From positions 35,884 to 99,883 of the forward strand of contig JAGWUI010000011.1 in NCBI GenBank assembly GCA_028868515.1: a DNA stretch of 64,000 nucleotides. The letters run 5' to 3'. Of this stretch, positions 36,553-47,228 are shown in pieces. Positions within the stretch are counted from its first letter, which is position 1. Each line of letters starts with the position of its first letter. Position numbers and translations under genes: made by a program. The notes below the pieces were generated by a model. The model was not told the origin of the DNA. It was given only the letters and a program-made list of their open reading frames with translations, and ran no database searches. This DNA is from Gammaproteobacteria bacterium. Its GTDB lineage: Bacteria; Pseudomonadota; Gammaproteobacteria; Pseudomonadales; Moraxellaceae.

Positions 36553-37830
36553 ATGATTAATCATAACAATCTAAAGATTGCAATTGTTGGATTGGGGTAT
36601 GTTGGCTTACCATTGGCTGTTGCGTTTGGTAAGAAACGCTCAGTCGTTGGGTTTGATATCAATCAGTCACGAATTGAAGCGTTGAAAACAGGTTGTGATC
36701 ACACGCTTGAAGTTAGTGAGTTAGAGTTGGCAGAGGCAAAGTTATTGCAATTTAGCCATCAAATTACAGATTTGAATGACTGTAATATTTTTATTGTCAC
36801 CGTACCCACGCCGATTGATGAATATCGTCAGCCAGACTTAACGCCTCTGATTAAAGCGTCTGAATGCATTGGTCAGGTGCTTAAAAAAGGCGACATCGTG
36901 ATTTACGAATCGACAGTTTATCCTGGTGCGACTGAAGATGATTGTGTGCCTGTATTAGAACGTGTATCGGGGCTGAAATTTAATCAAGATTTCTTTGCCG
37001 GATATAGCCCAGAACGAATTAATCCAGGTGATAAAACACATCGCGTAACGAATATTCGTAAAGTGACATCAGGGTCGACACCTGAAATTGCAGACATGGT
37101 TGATGCGCTGTATAACGAAATTATTGTGGCGGGAACGCATAAAGCTGCGAGTATCAAAGTTGCCGAAGCTGCCAAAGTGATTGAAAATACTCAGCGAGAT
37201 GTCAATATTGCATTAATCAATGAATTGGCACTTATTTTTAACAAAATGGGTATTGATACGGAAGAAGTGCTTGAGGCTGCAGGAACGAAGTGGAATTTCT
37301 TGCCATTCCGTCCAGGACTTGTAGGAGGGCATTGTATTGGCGTAGATCCCTACTATCTGACACATAAAGCACAATCGATCGGCTATCATCCTGAAATTAT
37401 TTTGGCAGGTCGTCGTTTGAATGACAGCATGGGTGCATATGTGGCGACTCAATTGGTCAAGGCAATGCTGAAAAAGAAGATTCAGGTTGATGGTGCACGT
37501 GTTTTAGTCATGGGCTTGACGTTTAAGGAAAATTGTCCAGATCTACGTAATACCAAAATTGTAGATATTCTTGCGGAACTTAAGGAATACAATATTGCCG
37601 TCGATGTGTACGATCCTTGGGTCGATGCAGCAGAAGCTAAACATGAATATGATCTTAGTGTGATTGAGGCTCCGCAAAGTGAGCAATATGACGGCATTAT
37701 TCTGGCTGTCGCTCATGAGCAATTTAAACAGATGTCCGAAACACATGTCCGCAGTTTTGGTCGTAAGAGTCATGTCTTGTATGACTTGAAATACATCCTG
37801 AATAAAGCACAATCCGATATACGTTTGTAA
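36553..37830 (+). CDS. tviB: Nucleotide-sugar 6-dehydrogenase (TviB/WbpO/Gna type)
   Basis: 425 residues from the ATG at 36553 (AAGGA about 10 bases upstream); the longer frame to 36490 adds an unlikely leader. N-terminal Rossmann motif [14 protein letters not shown], and the catalytic cysteine in [11 protein letters not shown]. It belongs to the UDP-HexNAc dehydrogenases that oxidise UDP-GlcNAc or UDP-GalNAc to the uronate. Together with the TviC-like epimerase it should give UDP-GalNAcA. It follows wzc in the same direction. Confidence 0.88.
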   Translation: MINHNNLKIAIVGLGYVGLPLAVAFGKKRSVVGFDINQSRIEALKTGCDHTLEVSELELAEAKLLQFSHQITDLNDCNIFIVTVPTPIDEYRQPDLTPLIKASECIGQVLKKGDIVIYESTVYPGATEDDCVPVLERVSGLKFNQDFFAGYSPERINPGDKTHRVTNIRKVTSGSTPEIADMVDALYNEIIVAGTHKAASIKVAEAAKVIENTQRDVNIALINELALIFNKMGIDTEEVLEAAGTKWNFLPFRPGLVGGHCIGVDPYYLTHKAQSIGYHPEIILAGRRLNDSMGAYVATQLVKAMLKKKIQVDGARVLVMGLTFKENCPDLRNTKIVDILAELKEYNIAVDVYDPWVDAAEAKHEYDLSVIEAPQSEQYDGIILAVAHEQFKQMSETHVRSFGRKSHVLYDLKYILNKAQSDIRL

Positions 37831-37842
37831 GAGAGAGATTTA

Positions 37843-38874
37843 ATGAGTCGTTTTCAGCAAGTTTGTGAGACCTTGCACCATTCTCCAAAAGCTTGGCTAG
37901 TAACAGGCGTTGCTGGCTTTATAGGTTCAAATCTATTAGAAACATTATTGAAGCTTGATCAGCGCGTAGTTGGTTTAGATAATTTCGCAACGGGTCATCA
38001 ACATAACTTAGATGAAGTGCGATCCGTGGTGACCGCGGATCAATGGCAGCGATTTACTTTCATTCAGGGTGATATTTGTCAACTTGCTGATTGTCAGCGT
38101 GCTTGCGTCAATGTGGATTATGTACTGCACCAAGCGGCATTGGGTTCCGTGCCGCGTTCAATAGATGATCCTATTTTAACCAACAGTAGCAATATCGATG
38201 GTTTTTTGAATATGCTCGTAGCGGCGCGTGATGCAAAGGTTCAGAGCTTTACCTATGCGGCAAGCAGTTCGACTTATGGTGATCATCCGGGATTACCGAA
38301 AGTCGAAGATACGATCGGTAAACCGTTGTCACCTTATGCAGTTACTAAATATGTGAATGAGCTGTACGCCGATGTGTTTAGTCGTTGTTATGGATTTCAT
38401 ACAATTGGACTGCGGTATTTCAATGTATTCGGCAAGCGTCAAGATCCAAACGGTGCTTATGCAGCGGTCATTCCGAAGTGGGCAGCGGCAATGATTCAAG
38501 GCGAAGATGTTTATATTAATGGCGATGGGGAAACCAGTCGCGACTTTTGCTTTATTGAAAATACGGTACAAGCCAATATTTTAGCAGCTACGTGTGCCGA
38601 CAGCGCTGCACTCAATCATGTTTATAATGTTGCGGTGAGTGGACGAACAACGTTAAATGACTTGTTTGGCGCATTGAAAACATCTTTGATAGAAAATGGT
38701 GTGGTTTACCATAAGTCTCCTGTTTATCGTGCTTTTCGCGCGGGTGATGTGCGTCATTCACAGGCGGATATTACGAAGATTAAAAGTCTCTTGGGTTACG
38801 ATCCTGTTTTTAATATTGATAGTGGTATTCGTAAAGCAATGGCTTGGTATGCTACGGCACTCTCTCATGAATAA
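37843..38874 (+). CDS. tviC: UDP-HexNAc 4-epimerase (TviC/WbpP type)
   Basis: A 343-residue extended short-chain dehydrogenase. [13 protein letters not shown] near residue 21 binds NAD, and the catalytic pair is in [15 protein letters not shown] (Tyr-x3-Lys), with [11 protein letters not shown] supplying the Ser/Thr. The family interconverts UDP-GlcNAc(A) and UDP-GalNAc(A). It lies 12 bases after the dehydrogenase, forming the TviB/TviC pair that makes UDP-GalNAcA. Confidence 0.88.
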   Translation: MSRFQQVCETLHHSPKAWLVTGVAGFIGSNLLETLLKLDQRVVGLDNFATGHQHNLDEVRSVVTADQWQRFTFIQGDICQLADCQRACVNVDYVLHQAALGSVPRSIDDPILTNSSNIDGFLNMLVAARDAKVQSFTYAASSSTYGDHPGLPKVEDTIGKPLSPYAVTKYVNELYADVFSRCYGFHTIGLRYFNVFGKRQDPNGAYAAVIPKWAAAMIQGEDVYINGDGETSRDFCFIENTVQANILAATCADSAALNHVYNVAVSGRTTLNDLFGALKTSLIENGVVYHKSPVYRAFRAGDVRHSQADITKIKSLLGYDPVFNIDSGIRKAMAWYATALSHE

Positions 38875-38958
38875 TCGGGTTGATTTTAGTGGAATTCCAA
38901 AGACTGGATAGTATTAATTGTTGATAATCAACTGATGATGAAAGATGGTGAGTAGTCA

Positions 38959-39136
38959 ATGAGCTTAGTTAAACGAATTGGTTTCAAATTGCTGGGCGAT
39001 GATCATGGACACCTCACTGTACTTGAAGAGAATAGAAATACTCCCTTTACTATTAAGCGTGCTAGCGTTCGCTGTTGTTGGAAATCCTGCAAAAATTATT
39101 CGCGGACAGCTTACTAACAAGCCAAAAATATTATGA
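38959..39136 (+). pseudogene. Decayed FdtA-like ketoisomerase fused to an acetyltransferase tail
   Basis: From the ATG at 38959, 34 codons read like the start of a WxcM/FdtA-type dTDP-4-keto-6-deoxyhexose 3,4-ketoisomerase (SLVKRIGFKLLGDDHGHL, EENRNTPFTIKR). At about 39060 the sequence switches frame to the end of a hexapeptide acetyltransferase (FAVVGNPAKIIRGQLTNK, stop at 39136). The two ends mark a deletion that removed most of an fdtA gene, probably an aminotransferase gene, and most of an fdtC-like gene. Nothing functional remains. Confidence 0.72.
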
Positions 39137-39227
39137 TTAACGAACGTCATTTGAAACCTACTCATAGATATAACAACTATCCATTCTATATAAATAGCTT
39201 ATCTGTACCGATATTGAGGTGCACTCA

Positions 39228-40520
39228 ATGTCATTAAGTAAAAATACTGCTTGGAACTTAATAGGAACTGGGACACCATTTCTAGTTGGTTTGGCAACTA
39301 TTCCCTACCTAATCAAACACATTGGCGTTGAATCCTTCGGTATATTAACGCTTATTTGGACTCTTATTGGTTATTTTAGTTTATTTGATCTTGGTTTGGG
39401 TCGAGCATTGACGCAACAAGTCGCCTCTTGCATCGCGACCAAGCGACTGGAGCGCCTCCCTAGCCTAGTGAAATCGGGACTCGTCTTTACGGGTTGGACA
39501 GGCTTAATTGGTGGCTTACTACTTGCTGTATTATCACAGCCACTTGGTCATAGTTGGTTAAAGGTTAGTTCCTCTTTGCAACATGACACTGCATGCAGCC
39601 TTCTAATTGCAGCTTTAGGCATTCCCCTAACCACTGTCACTACAGGTTTACGAGGGGTTATTGAAGCCTATGAAGATTTTAGAGGTTCAAATATATTACG
39701 AATATCACTTGGAATTGCAAACTTCGCCTTACCAGCATTAAGTGTAATGTTTTTTGGACCATCGCTGATACTCATTGTAGTAACACTCATTCTTGCAAGG
39801 GTGGTTATATTCGTTGCGCATATTCGATTAATGAATACTAAACTACCCGCTGGTTGGTTCAAAAAAGAGGCGAATTCAAAGGACGTTAAAAACTTGCTAA
39901 CTTTTGGGGTATGGATGACTGTGTCCAATATTATTAGCCCCCTCATGGTAACAGCTGATCGATTTATCATTTCTGCGACATTGGGAGCAGGTTTAGTCGC
40001 ATACTACACAGTCCCCTTTGAGATTCTAATCCGCGTGCTCATTTTGCCTGCCGCACTAACAAGTGCATTGTTTCCGCGACTTGCAACCTTATTTCATGCT
40101 GAAGATTCGACAGCTGCGAAATCACTATATTATCGAAGTCTCAAAATAGTCACGATCACTCTACTTCCCATTTGCCTAATAATTACATTGGGTTCGTATT
40201 ATGGACTTACTCTCTGGTTAGGTAAGGATTTTGCAGAACATTCGTGGATAATCGTATGCATACTTACTGTAGGAATTTTCTTAAATGGTATTGCCTATGT
40301 GCCTTTTTCGGCAATTCAGGCAACGGGTAATGCTAAAATTACTGCATATTTCCACATTTTAGAGCTCTGTATCTACATCCCTTTACTTTTGTTAGCATTG
40401 CGGCTATTTGGTCTCTATGGCGCTGCGATTGTATGGACCATTCGAATCGCTTTAGACCTATCCCTCTTGCTTTTTTTTGCAAAGAAGCTGATCAGTTCAC
40501 ATAAGGGTTTTGTTCGATGA
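39228..40520 (+). CDS. wzx: Wzx-type O-unit flippase
   Basis: About 430 residues from the ATG at 39228, with GAGG 9 bases upstream. It is a MATE/polysaccharide-transport family protein with about twelve membrane helices; the start NTAWNLIGTGTPFLVGLATIPYLIKHIG is typical. It should flip the undecaprenyl-linked repeat unit across the inner membrane. It follows the FdtA remnant directly. Base composition (more C-rich codons) differs slightly from its neighbours, as is common for wzx acquired by exchange. Confidence 0.88.
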   Translation: MSLSKNTAWNLIGTGTPFLVGLATIPYLIKHIGVESFGILTLIWTLIGYFSLFDLGLGRALTQQVASCIATKRLERLPSLVKSGLVFTGWTGLIGGLLLAVLSQPLGHSWLKVSSSLQHDTACSLLIAALGIPLTTVTTGLRGVIEAYEDFRGSNILRISLGIANFALPALSVMFFGPSLILIVVTLILARVVIFVAHIRLMNTKLPAGWFKKEANSKDVKNLLTFGVWMTVSNIISPLMVTADRFIISATLGAGLVAYYTVPFEILIRVLILPAALTSALFPRLATLFHAEDSTAAKSLYYRSLKIVTITLLPICLIITLGSYYGLTLWLGKDFAEHSWIIVCILTVGIFLNGIAYVPFSAIQATGNAKITAYFHILELCIYIPLLLLALRLFGLYGAAIVWTIRIALDLSLLLFFAKKLISSHKGFVR

Positions 40521-40671
40521 TATTTAGTTTGCATTCAAGAAAATATTTAGATATAAATCAAATTTTTACGTTGGTTTTATGGCATTTCGTGTGGAAATTA
40601 TATTGATGGATCCTAGGGGCTGGTCGGTGGTTTCTAGTAAGATGCTCCCCGTTTTTGGGGGGTGTTGAGTG

Positions 40672-41721
40672 ATGTCGGCTGCAGACTGGAGCGTAATATT
40701 TTATTTCGGCAGTATTTTTTTCTTAATGATTTTGGCAGTGCTTTTTCCATACTTTGATCGTGTGTTCGCGGTATTTATTGCAAGTATACTTTTTTTCTTT
40801 TCTGGATTCAGGGAAGGAGGATTTGATTACGACGCATATCTTGTGATGATTCAGTCGGGGCTTGAGAGCCACAATGCATCATTGATCGATGCCGCTTCAT
40901 ATGCAAAAGATCCCTTGTTTGGTGTATTTACATACGGTGTGAGTTTTTTTTCCAGTGATGAGGTCTTTATTTTTGGAGTAATGGTTTTTTTTGCAGTATT
41001 CACTAAGCTGTTATTTGCTTTTTCCATGTCTGGGCGGAGTTCGTCATTTTTGGGTCTTTATGCGATTTTTTTGGCTCCAGGTCTGGAGTTTGCTGCAGTA
41101 AGAACGGCACTCGGATTGGGATTGTTTTTGTTAGCTATTCAAAGATGGTCTACTAGAAAATATAAAAATATATTTTTGGTGCTTGCAGGTTTATCTCATA
41201 TTTCGGTATGGGTACCTGTAGTAGCGGCTTATTTTCAACGTAAAGTATCTAAAAGATTAAATGTTCTAGCATTGTTGGGTGTGGTAGTCGTTTCATTTTT
41301 GACAGCTGAATCTGTTCGTATCTGGGCACCCACTCGGGCTGAGGACTATGTAGGTGATTTGGGGACGTTAAATGCAGTAATCGTTGCTCTTTTCTGTCTG
41401 TTTCTAGTGATATTTTCTTTTCCAAAACGAGCATTAGCTTCTTCTCAGGTGGAATCTAGTTTTAGTAATGTTGCTTTATATAATGTATCTCTTGTGTTGA
41501 TGACTATCGCTGTCGGTGCAGCCTCTCCGCAGGTGACATTGTCATCGCGAATTCTGGAAATTTCTTGGTGCATCACATTTGTTTTGTTTTTTAGGGTGGG
41601 GTGGTTTAAGCGAAATATAGCCCAATTCTGGATCGGGTTATTTGTATTTTTAGCCTTCCTTTGCTTTGAGAATATATATCGTGAGACTTGGGTAGCGTTT
41701 TATGAGTTTAATATTTTTTAA
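40672..41721 (+). CDS. wzy: Wzy-type polysaccharide polymerase (EpsG-like)
   Basis: About 349 residues, almost entirely membrane helices (ten or more), with the EpsG-family pattern FSGFREGGFDYDAYLVMI after the second helix. It lacks similarity to enzymes other than polymerases, and its position after wzx supports the call. It should join repeat units in the periplasm. A GTG one codon upstream of the ATG is an alternative start. A hairpin (CCCC/GGGG) lies just before the gene. Confidence 0.8.
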   Translation: MSAADWSVIFYFGSIFFLMILAVLFPYFDRVFAVFIASILFFFSGFREGGFDYDAYLVMIQSGLESHNASLIDAASYAKDPLFGVFTYGVSFFSSDEVFIFGVMVFFAVFTKLLFAFSMSGRSSSFLGLYAIFLAPGLEFAAVRTALGLGLFLLAIQRWSTRKYKNIFLVLAGLSHISVWVPVVAAYFQRKVSKRLNVLALLGVVVVSFLTAESVRIWAPTRAEDYVGDLGTLNAVIVALFCLFLVIFSFPKRALASSQVESSFSNVALYNVSLVLMTIAVGAASPQVTLSSRILEISWCITFVLFFRVGWFKRNIAQFWIGLFVFLAFLCFENIYRETWVAFYEFNIF

Positions 41722-41766
41722 TCATTCAGATTGATCAAAGTCGGCATTTTGTTGAGTTACCTCTAG

Positions 41767-42795
41767 ATGAAAAACATCACGGTTGCAGCGTTTACTCAGG
41801 GTATGAATGTACCCAGTGCAAGATTCCGAGTCAGACAGTTGATAGATCCTCTAGTCGATCATAGTGTCACCCTGACAGAATTTGTGTCGCAATATTCTGC
41901 TTATCCTCCTCAGCAGACATGGAGACGACCACAGTGGATGTTGAATGAGTTAGTTGGGCGTATTCCACAGTTAATTGCTTCACATAAATACGATGTATCC
42001 ATTATTCAAAGAGAGTTTATTTCGACAATTCCTAGTTTGGAGTTTTTGTCGAAACGTCCGAGAATATTCGATGTGGACGATGCCGTGTGGCTATATCGGG
42101 GAGGAATTGCGGCAGATACGATTGCACGTGCCTCGGATCGTATAGTGTGTGGTAATAGCTTTTTAGCCGATTATTTTTCACAATTTGGAAAAAAAATAGA
42201 CATCATTCCCACAGCGGTTGATATTGCACGATTCAATCGAAAAGAGAAAAATGGTAAAAGTCGATTAATTCTCGGTTGGTCGGGCTCATCGAGCGGGTAT
42301 CGGTTCTTTGATGGCTTGGAAAAACCAATGGCAAAATTATTGGAGCGATATCCTGACTGGGTTTTGCGCATTGTGTCTAATAGTCCTCCTGTATTCAATG
42401 ATATTCCTGCGTCTAAAGTAGAATATATTCAGTGGACACCTGCGAATGAGGCGCAGACGATTGCAGAAATGGATATTGGTCTGATGCCTCTCGATAATTC
42501 ATTTTGGTCGCGTGGAAAATGCAGTTACAAAATGCTGTTGTATATGGCATGTGGAGTTCCTGTAGTTGTGTCGGATGTCGGAATGAATGCTGAGATTATT
42601 CGGCAGGCAGATGTTGGGTTTGGCGTATCCAATCCCGATGAGTGGATGACTGCATTAGAGGCGCTCATGGATTCAGAAGGGACAAGACGGCTTTTGGGCT
42701 CCAATGGTCGTCAATTGGTTGAGCAATATTATTCCTTGGATGCGATAGCGAATGTTTGGTCTAATACGCTATGCGATACCATTGGGTTACTTTGA
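41767..42795 (+). CDS. Glycosyltransferase, GT4-like
   Basis: A 342-residue GT-B-fold glycosyltransferase. The N-terminal half starts VPSARFRVRQLIDPL, and has RIFDVDDAVWLYRGG. The C-terminal half has GWSGSSSGYRFFDGLEKPM and CSYKMLLYMACGVPVVVSDVGMNAEII, the donor-binding region of family GT1/GT4 proteins. It should add one sugar to the lipid-linked repeat unit on the cytosolic side of the inner membrane. Donor and acceptor cannot be told from the sequence. Confidence 0.82.
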   Translation: MKNITVAAFTQGMNVPSARFRVRQLIDPLVDHSVTLTEFVSQYSAYPPQQTWRRPQWMLNELVGRIPQLIASHKYDVSIIQREFISTIPSLEFLSKRPRIFDVDDAVWLYRGGIAADTIARASDRIVCGNSFLADYFSQFGKKIDIIPTAVDIARFNRKEKNGKSRLILGWSGSSSGYRFFDGLEKPMAKLLERYPDWVLRIVSNSPPVFNDIPASKVEYIQWTPANEAQTIAEMDIGLMPLDNSFWSRGKCSYKMLLYMACGVPVVVSDVGMNAEIIRQADVGFGVSNPDEWMTALEALMDSEGTRRLLGSNGRQLVEQYYSLDAIANVWSNTLCDTIGLL

Positions 42796-42977
42796 TTGTA
42801 TTGGGGCGGAATATTGAGGACAGTTGAGGTTTCAATCACTTTACAACTGATCGTATTGGGTTGCGATTGCTCTTCAATTTTGCAAAAGCGTTTTCTATCA
42901 AATGCATCATTTATATAATGCCCAACCCATTAACATTGACCTGTAGGCGTTGAGTTTAGTTTAAGAAGGGTTCTGAA

Positions 42978-44891
42978 ATGTGCGGATTTGCTGGGTTTTA
43001 TGATGAACGTCCAGAGACTAACCCATTCAATTCTATTTTGGGAAATATGCTGCAAGCCATTACTCATCGTGGTCCAAATGATGAGGGTATTTGGGCTGAG
43101 CAAGGGATCTATTTGGGTCATCGCAGATTATCTATTCTTGATTTGTCCGCTGCTGGTCATCAACCGATGTTATCGGCTTCACAGCAATACGTGATCGCGT
43201 TTAATGGTGAAATTTATAACTTCCAGCAGATTCGTCAGCAATTAGAAAGAAATCATGCGATCACTTGGCGGGGGCATTCTGATACAGAAGTTATGCTTGC
43301 TGCGATTGAGACTTGGGGTTTAGATCAGGCACTCAGTCAATTCAATGGGATGTTCGCCTTTGCGTTGTGGGATAGAAAGTCGAAAACCTTGACGTTGGCA
43401 AGAGATCGATTAGGAGAAAAGCCGCTTTATTATTCCCATAATCAAAACCGAATTATTTTTGGATCTGAGCTCACAACGTTAGAGCAATTTCCTGATTTAA
43501 ATAAAGAGATTGATCGAGAAGCATTGGGTGAATACTTTAAATATTCTTATATTCCTGCGCCATATTCGATTTATAAAGATGTTAAAAAACTTAAACCTGC
43601 GCATTATTTAGTTTGGTCTCCTCGTCGAGGAGTGATTCAAGAGCGTTGTTATTGGGATATTCAATCGATTGCCGCAAAATCTCAAAAGCAGATTAAGCCA
43701 TTATCGGATCAAGAGGCAATTGAGCAACTGGATGTGTTGCTCAAAGATTCCGTCTCCCTAAGGATGGAAGCCGATGTGCCGCTCGGAAGTTTTTTATCGG
43801 GTGGTATCGACTCTTCTGTCGTTTCGGCAGTGATGCAGAGTCAGTCTACTATTCCGGTGCGTACTTTCTCGATAGGCTTTGATATTCCCGGTTATAACGA
43901 GGCGGTGCATGCCGCTGCGGTTGCAAAGCATTTGGGTACGAATCACACGGAACATTATGTGACGGGTTCTGATGCGTTGGCTGTTGTTCCTAAATTAGGG
44001 ACTTTATATGATGAGCCTTTTGCTGATTCTTCCCAGATACCGATGTATTTGGTGAGTCAAATGGCCAAGCAGCATGTCACTGTTTGTTTAAGTGGCGACG
44101 GTGGCGATGAGTTGTTTGGTGGATATTCGCGTTATTTTATGAGCACGCAAATTCTCAAGAAACTTAAACGGCTGCCGATGCGCAGGTCGATTCAGTTTTT
44201 TTTAGAAAAAACACCGTTCTATATTTTGGATTATCTTGCTAAGATCGCCAGTAGTTTGACGAAACTGCCTTTGACAGCAAGTAAACTAAAAACGTTTGCC
44301 CCGCTTCTTTCTGCTCATAATCAATATGAATTATATTGTTTATTGATGATGTGTTGGCGGAACCCACAGTCAGTCGTATTAGAATGTACTAATTTATATC
44401 AACATGATTTTAATTTTGATTTAAAAGATTTCATCCATGTCATGATGATGCATGATTCGTTGACGTATTTACCTGGTGATATTTTGACTAAGGTCGATCG
44501 GGCGACAATGGCGGTGAGTCTTGAGGGGCGGATTCCATTGCTGGATCATCGAGTTGCAGAGTTTGCATGGTGTTTACCACTGTCGCAGAAAGTTCGAGAT
44601 GATCAGGGTAAGTGGTTGTTGCGTCAGGTCTTATATCAATATGTTCCTCAAAGTTTGATCGATCGACCTAAGATGGGTTTTGGTATTCCTTTAGCTGAAT
44701 GGCTTAGAACTGATTTGGCTGATTGGGCAGGAGTAATGCTCAATCCAGATAAATTGAAGCGGCAAGGACTATTAAACTATAGAGTGGTTGATCAGATTTG
44801 GCAGAGTCATCTCCATGCCAGAGCCGATTATAGTAGCCAATTGTGGTCGGTGATTATGTTGCAGGCTTGGCTAGCAGAGCGAGGACTTTAA
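42978..44891 (+). CDS. AsnB-type glutamine amidotransferase (uronamide formation)
   Basis: A 637-residue asparagine-synthase-like protein. After Met, Cys2 (MCGFAGFYDE) is the glutaminase nucleophile; the N-terminal glutamine amidotransferase domain has RGPNDEG and NGEIYNF. The synthase domain has the PP-loop SGGIDSSVVSA near residue 272 and SGDGGDELFGGY. In polysaccharide loci of this type (for example Francisella and Pseudomonas O-antigen loci) such proteins amidate HexNAc uronic acids. Beside the TviB/TviC pair, amidation of GalNAcA is the likely job; general asparagine synthesis is less likely. Confidence 0.85.
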   Translation: MCGFAGFYDERPETNPFNSILGNMLQAITHRGPNDEGIWAEQGIYLGHRRLSILDLSAAGHQPMLSASQQYVIAFNGEIYNFQQIRQQLERNHAITWRGHSDTEVMLAAIETWGLDQALSQFNGMFAFALWDRKSKTLTLARDRLGEKPLYYSHNQNRIIFGSELTTLEQFPDLNKEIDREALGEYFKYSYIPAPYSIYKDVKKLKPAHYLVWSPRRGVIQERCYWDIQSIAAKSQKQIKPLSDQEAIEQLDVLLKDSVSLRMEADVPLGSFLSGGIDSSVVSAVMQSQSTIPVRTFSIGFDIPGYNEAVHAAAVAKHLGTNHTEHYVTGSDALAVVPKLGTLYDEPFADSSQIPMYLVSQMAKQHVTVCLSGDGGDELFGGYSRYFMSTQILKKLKRLPMRRSIQFFLEKTPFYILDYLAKIASSLTKLPLTASKLKTFAPLLSAHNQYELYCLLMMCWRNPQSVVLECTNLYQHDFNFDLKDFIHVMMMHDSLTYLPGDILTKVDRATMAVSLEGRIPLLDHRVAEFAWCLPLSQKVRDDQGKWLLRQVLYQYVPQSLIDRPKMGFGIPLAEWLRTDLADWAGVMLNPDKLKRQGLLNYRVVDQIWQSHLHARADYSSQLWSVIMLQAWLAERGL

Positions 44892-44896
44892 TAAAC

Positions 44897-45997
44897 ATGA
44901 AGATTCTTCATGTCATTACTAATTATGCGGGTGCAGGCGGTGCGGAAAAGATGCTTTCACGTTTGGTTGAAAGTACACCGCAATGTGAGCATGCGATTAT
45001 TGCATTGATGGGCTTCTCCGAGTTGTATAGCCATACTCTGGAACAGACTATTCAGCATGAGGAGTTGAATTGGAATTTAATTAATACACTATCAGTTGTT
45101 TGGAAGCTCAAAAAGCTCATTGATGAGATAAAGCCTGATGTTATTCAAGGTTGGATGTATCATGGGAATGTATTTGCTTCCGTTGCGAGTCGATTGAGTG
45201 TGAGTGAACCCCCAGTCGTTTGGGGGATGCGTCACTCTTTGGATGCGCCGAAAGAAGAGTCAGTGAGTACCAAGGTTGCACTACACGTTTCAAAATGGCT
45301 ATCAGGTCATCCAGCAATTGTTGTGTATTGTGCGCAGTCAGCTTTAAAAAAGCATATACAATTTGGTTTTGTGTCACGTAAAGATGTTGTGATTCCGAAT
45401 GGAGTGTTATTAAACCATTCGCTAGGAGTCAGATCATTTGATCGATCTCAAGTTGTTGTGGGTTTTGCTGGACGTTACCACACAGCTAAAGGCTTTCAAT
45501 ATTTGTTTGAAGCGATCTCGCAAGTTCAGCAGCAAAATCGCGATGTTTGTTTTAGATTGGCTGGCAATGGTGTTGAGTTGGATAACCCAGCTATCGCAGC
45601 ATTGATGTCACAGCACCATATTGATCCAACTCGGATTGAGTTGCTTGGTCAAGTTTCTGATATGCCAACGTTCTATCACAGTATTGATTTGCTGATGCTG
45701 ACGTCAATTACGGAAGGCTTCCCTAATGTTTTGGTGGAGGCTATGGCAGCGGGTGTGCCTTGTGTGACAACAGATGTTGGTGATGCGCGTCCAATCGTTG
45801 ATCAAACAGGATTTGTTGTACCTGCCAGAGATGCTGGGGCGATTTCAAGAGAAATTTTAAGCTATATTGGTTTAACCCCAGCGCAAAAAGAGGATTTATC
45901 TAGTCTGGCATTGGAAAGAATTAAATCACATTATCAATTACATGCGGTTGCCAATATGTATATCGACATATGGGAGCAAGCGGGCAGATGTGTATGA
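44897..45997 (+). CDS. Glycosyltransferase family 4
   Basis: 366 residues from the ATG at 44897, five bases after the amidotransferase stop; GAGG is about 11 bases upstream. GT-B fold: MKILHVITNYAGAGGAEKMLSRL at the N-terminus and the donor site VVGFAGRYHTAKGFQYLFEAI, ITEGFPNVLVEAMAAGVPCVTTDVGDA with the E-x7-E motif. It adds a sugar to the repeat unit; specificity unknown. Its stop overlaps the next ATG (ATGA). Confidence 0.87.
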   Translation: MKILHVITNYAGAGGAEKMLSRLVESTPQCEHAIIALMGFSELYSHTLEQTIQHEELNWNLINTLSVVWKLKKLIDEIKPDVIQGWMYHGNVFASVASRLSVSEPPVVWGMRHSLDAPKEESVSTKVALHVSKWLSGHPAIVVYCAQSALKKHIQFGFVSRKDVVIPNGVLLNHSLGVRSFDRSQVVVGFAGRYHTAKGFQYLFEAISQVQQQNRDVCFRLAGNGVELDNPAIAALMSQHHIDPTRIELLGQVSDMPTFYHSIDLLMLTSITEGFPNVLVEAMAAGVPCVTTDVGDARPIVDQTGFVVPARDAGAISREILSYIGLTPAQKEDLSSLALERIKSHYQLHAVANMYIDIWEQAGRCV

Positions 45998-47136
45998 AGT
46001 TTCTAATTATCGCGAGTTACCCTGACTCAATTCTTCGCTTTCGTGGAGCCCTGATCCAAGCAATTCAGGATAAAGGATTCGAGATTCACATCGTTGCTCC
46101 AAATCTACGGGACGCTCCAGAAGTGCGTCAGCAACTGGAGACTTTGGGCTATATCGTGCATGACATTTTTATGCAACGTACAGGCGTTAATATATTGGCA
46201 GATGCAAAAACACTTCGTCAGCTATATATCCTCATACGCAATTTGCAGCCTGATTACGTCATGGGGTATACGATCAAACCTGTAATTTATGGTTCTATCG
46301 CAGCTCATTATGCAAAAGTACCGCATCGATTTGCGTTGATTACTGGATTGGGTTATACGTTTCAGTCGATAGAGCCTGGTCAGTCTCGAGTAAGCCTTTT
46401 TCAGAAGCTTATCCACTGGTTATATGCGTATGCGCTCAAGAGGGTAGATGTTACTTTTTTTCAAAATTCGGATGATAGGACCTTGTTTTATCAATTGGGG
46501 CTTCTGAAAGAGGGTGCGAAGTCAGTTGTAGTGAACGGTTCTGGTGTGAATATTCTGGACTATTCGATCACACCCATCCCGTATAATGATCAGCAAGAAA
46601 TCGTGATGCATTTCCTGCTCATTGCACGTTTGTTAATTGACAAAGGGGTTCGTGAGTTTGCTGCGGCAGCGAAACGCATAAAAGCACAATATCCACATGC
46701 TCAATTTAGTCTGGTTGGGTGGATTGACGACAACCCAAACGCGATTCATCAATCCGAACTTGATGAGTGGGTTCGGGGAGGGTATATTGAGTTTTTGGGT
46801 AAGCTTATGGATGTCCGCCCCGCAATTGCTGAAAGTTCAGTGTATGTTTTGCCGTCTTATCGGGAAGGAGTTCCGTGTACTGTTTTGGAAGCCATGGCGA
46901 TGGCACGACCTGTAATTACAACAGATGCGCCTGGATGCCGTGAAACGGTTGAAAATGGGTATAACGGTTTCTTGGTTCCCATAAAATCTGTGGATGCATT
47001 GGTTAAAGCTATGGAAAAGTTTATCGCTCAGCCATCGTTAGTGACGACGATGGGAACAAGTGCTCGTAAAATGGCAGAAGAAAAATTTGATGTCCATTCG
47101 GTCAACCAAATGATGTTAAAAGAAATGGGACTTTAG
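45994..47136 (+). CDS. Glycosyltransferase family 4 (PglA-like)
   Basis: About 380 residues from the ATG at 45994, overlapping the previous stop. N-terminal GDPYSILRFRGALIQAI-like start, then ALITGLGYTFQ, LLIARLLIDKGVREFAAAAKRI and SYREGVPCTVLEAMAMARPVITTDAPGCRE. The overall pattern resembles PglA, which adds GalNAc to undecaprenyl-PP-diNAcBac, so it is the best candidate for the second sugar after the initiating bacillosamine. That specificity is an inference. Confidence 0.85.
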   Translation: MKFLIIASYPDSILRFRGALIQAIQDKGFEIHIVAPNLRDAPEVRQQLETLGYIVHDIFMQRTGVNILADAKTLRQLYILIRNLQPDYVMGYTIKPVIYGSIAAHYAKVPHRFALITGLGYTFQSIEPGQSRVSLFQKLIHWLYAYALKRVDVTFFQNSDDRTLFYQLGLLKEGAKSVVVNGSGVNILDYSITPIPYNDQQEIVMHFLLIARLLIDKGVREFAAAAKRIKAQYPHAQFSLVGWIDDNPNAIHQSELDEWVRGGYIEFLGKLMDVRPAIAESSVYVLPSYREGVPCTVLEAMAMARPVITTDAPGCRETVENGYNGFLVPIKSVDALVKAMEKFIAQPSLVTTMGTSARKMAEEKFDVHSVNQMMLKEMGL

Positions 47137-47228
47137 TCGATCATGATGTTGTTATTTATTGTTGTTTCAAAACTTATCATTGGGCAATTTCAGTGGATTC
47201 AGATGCGACTTGAGATGGAGTTGCTCTG

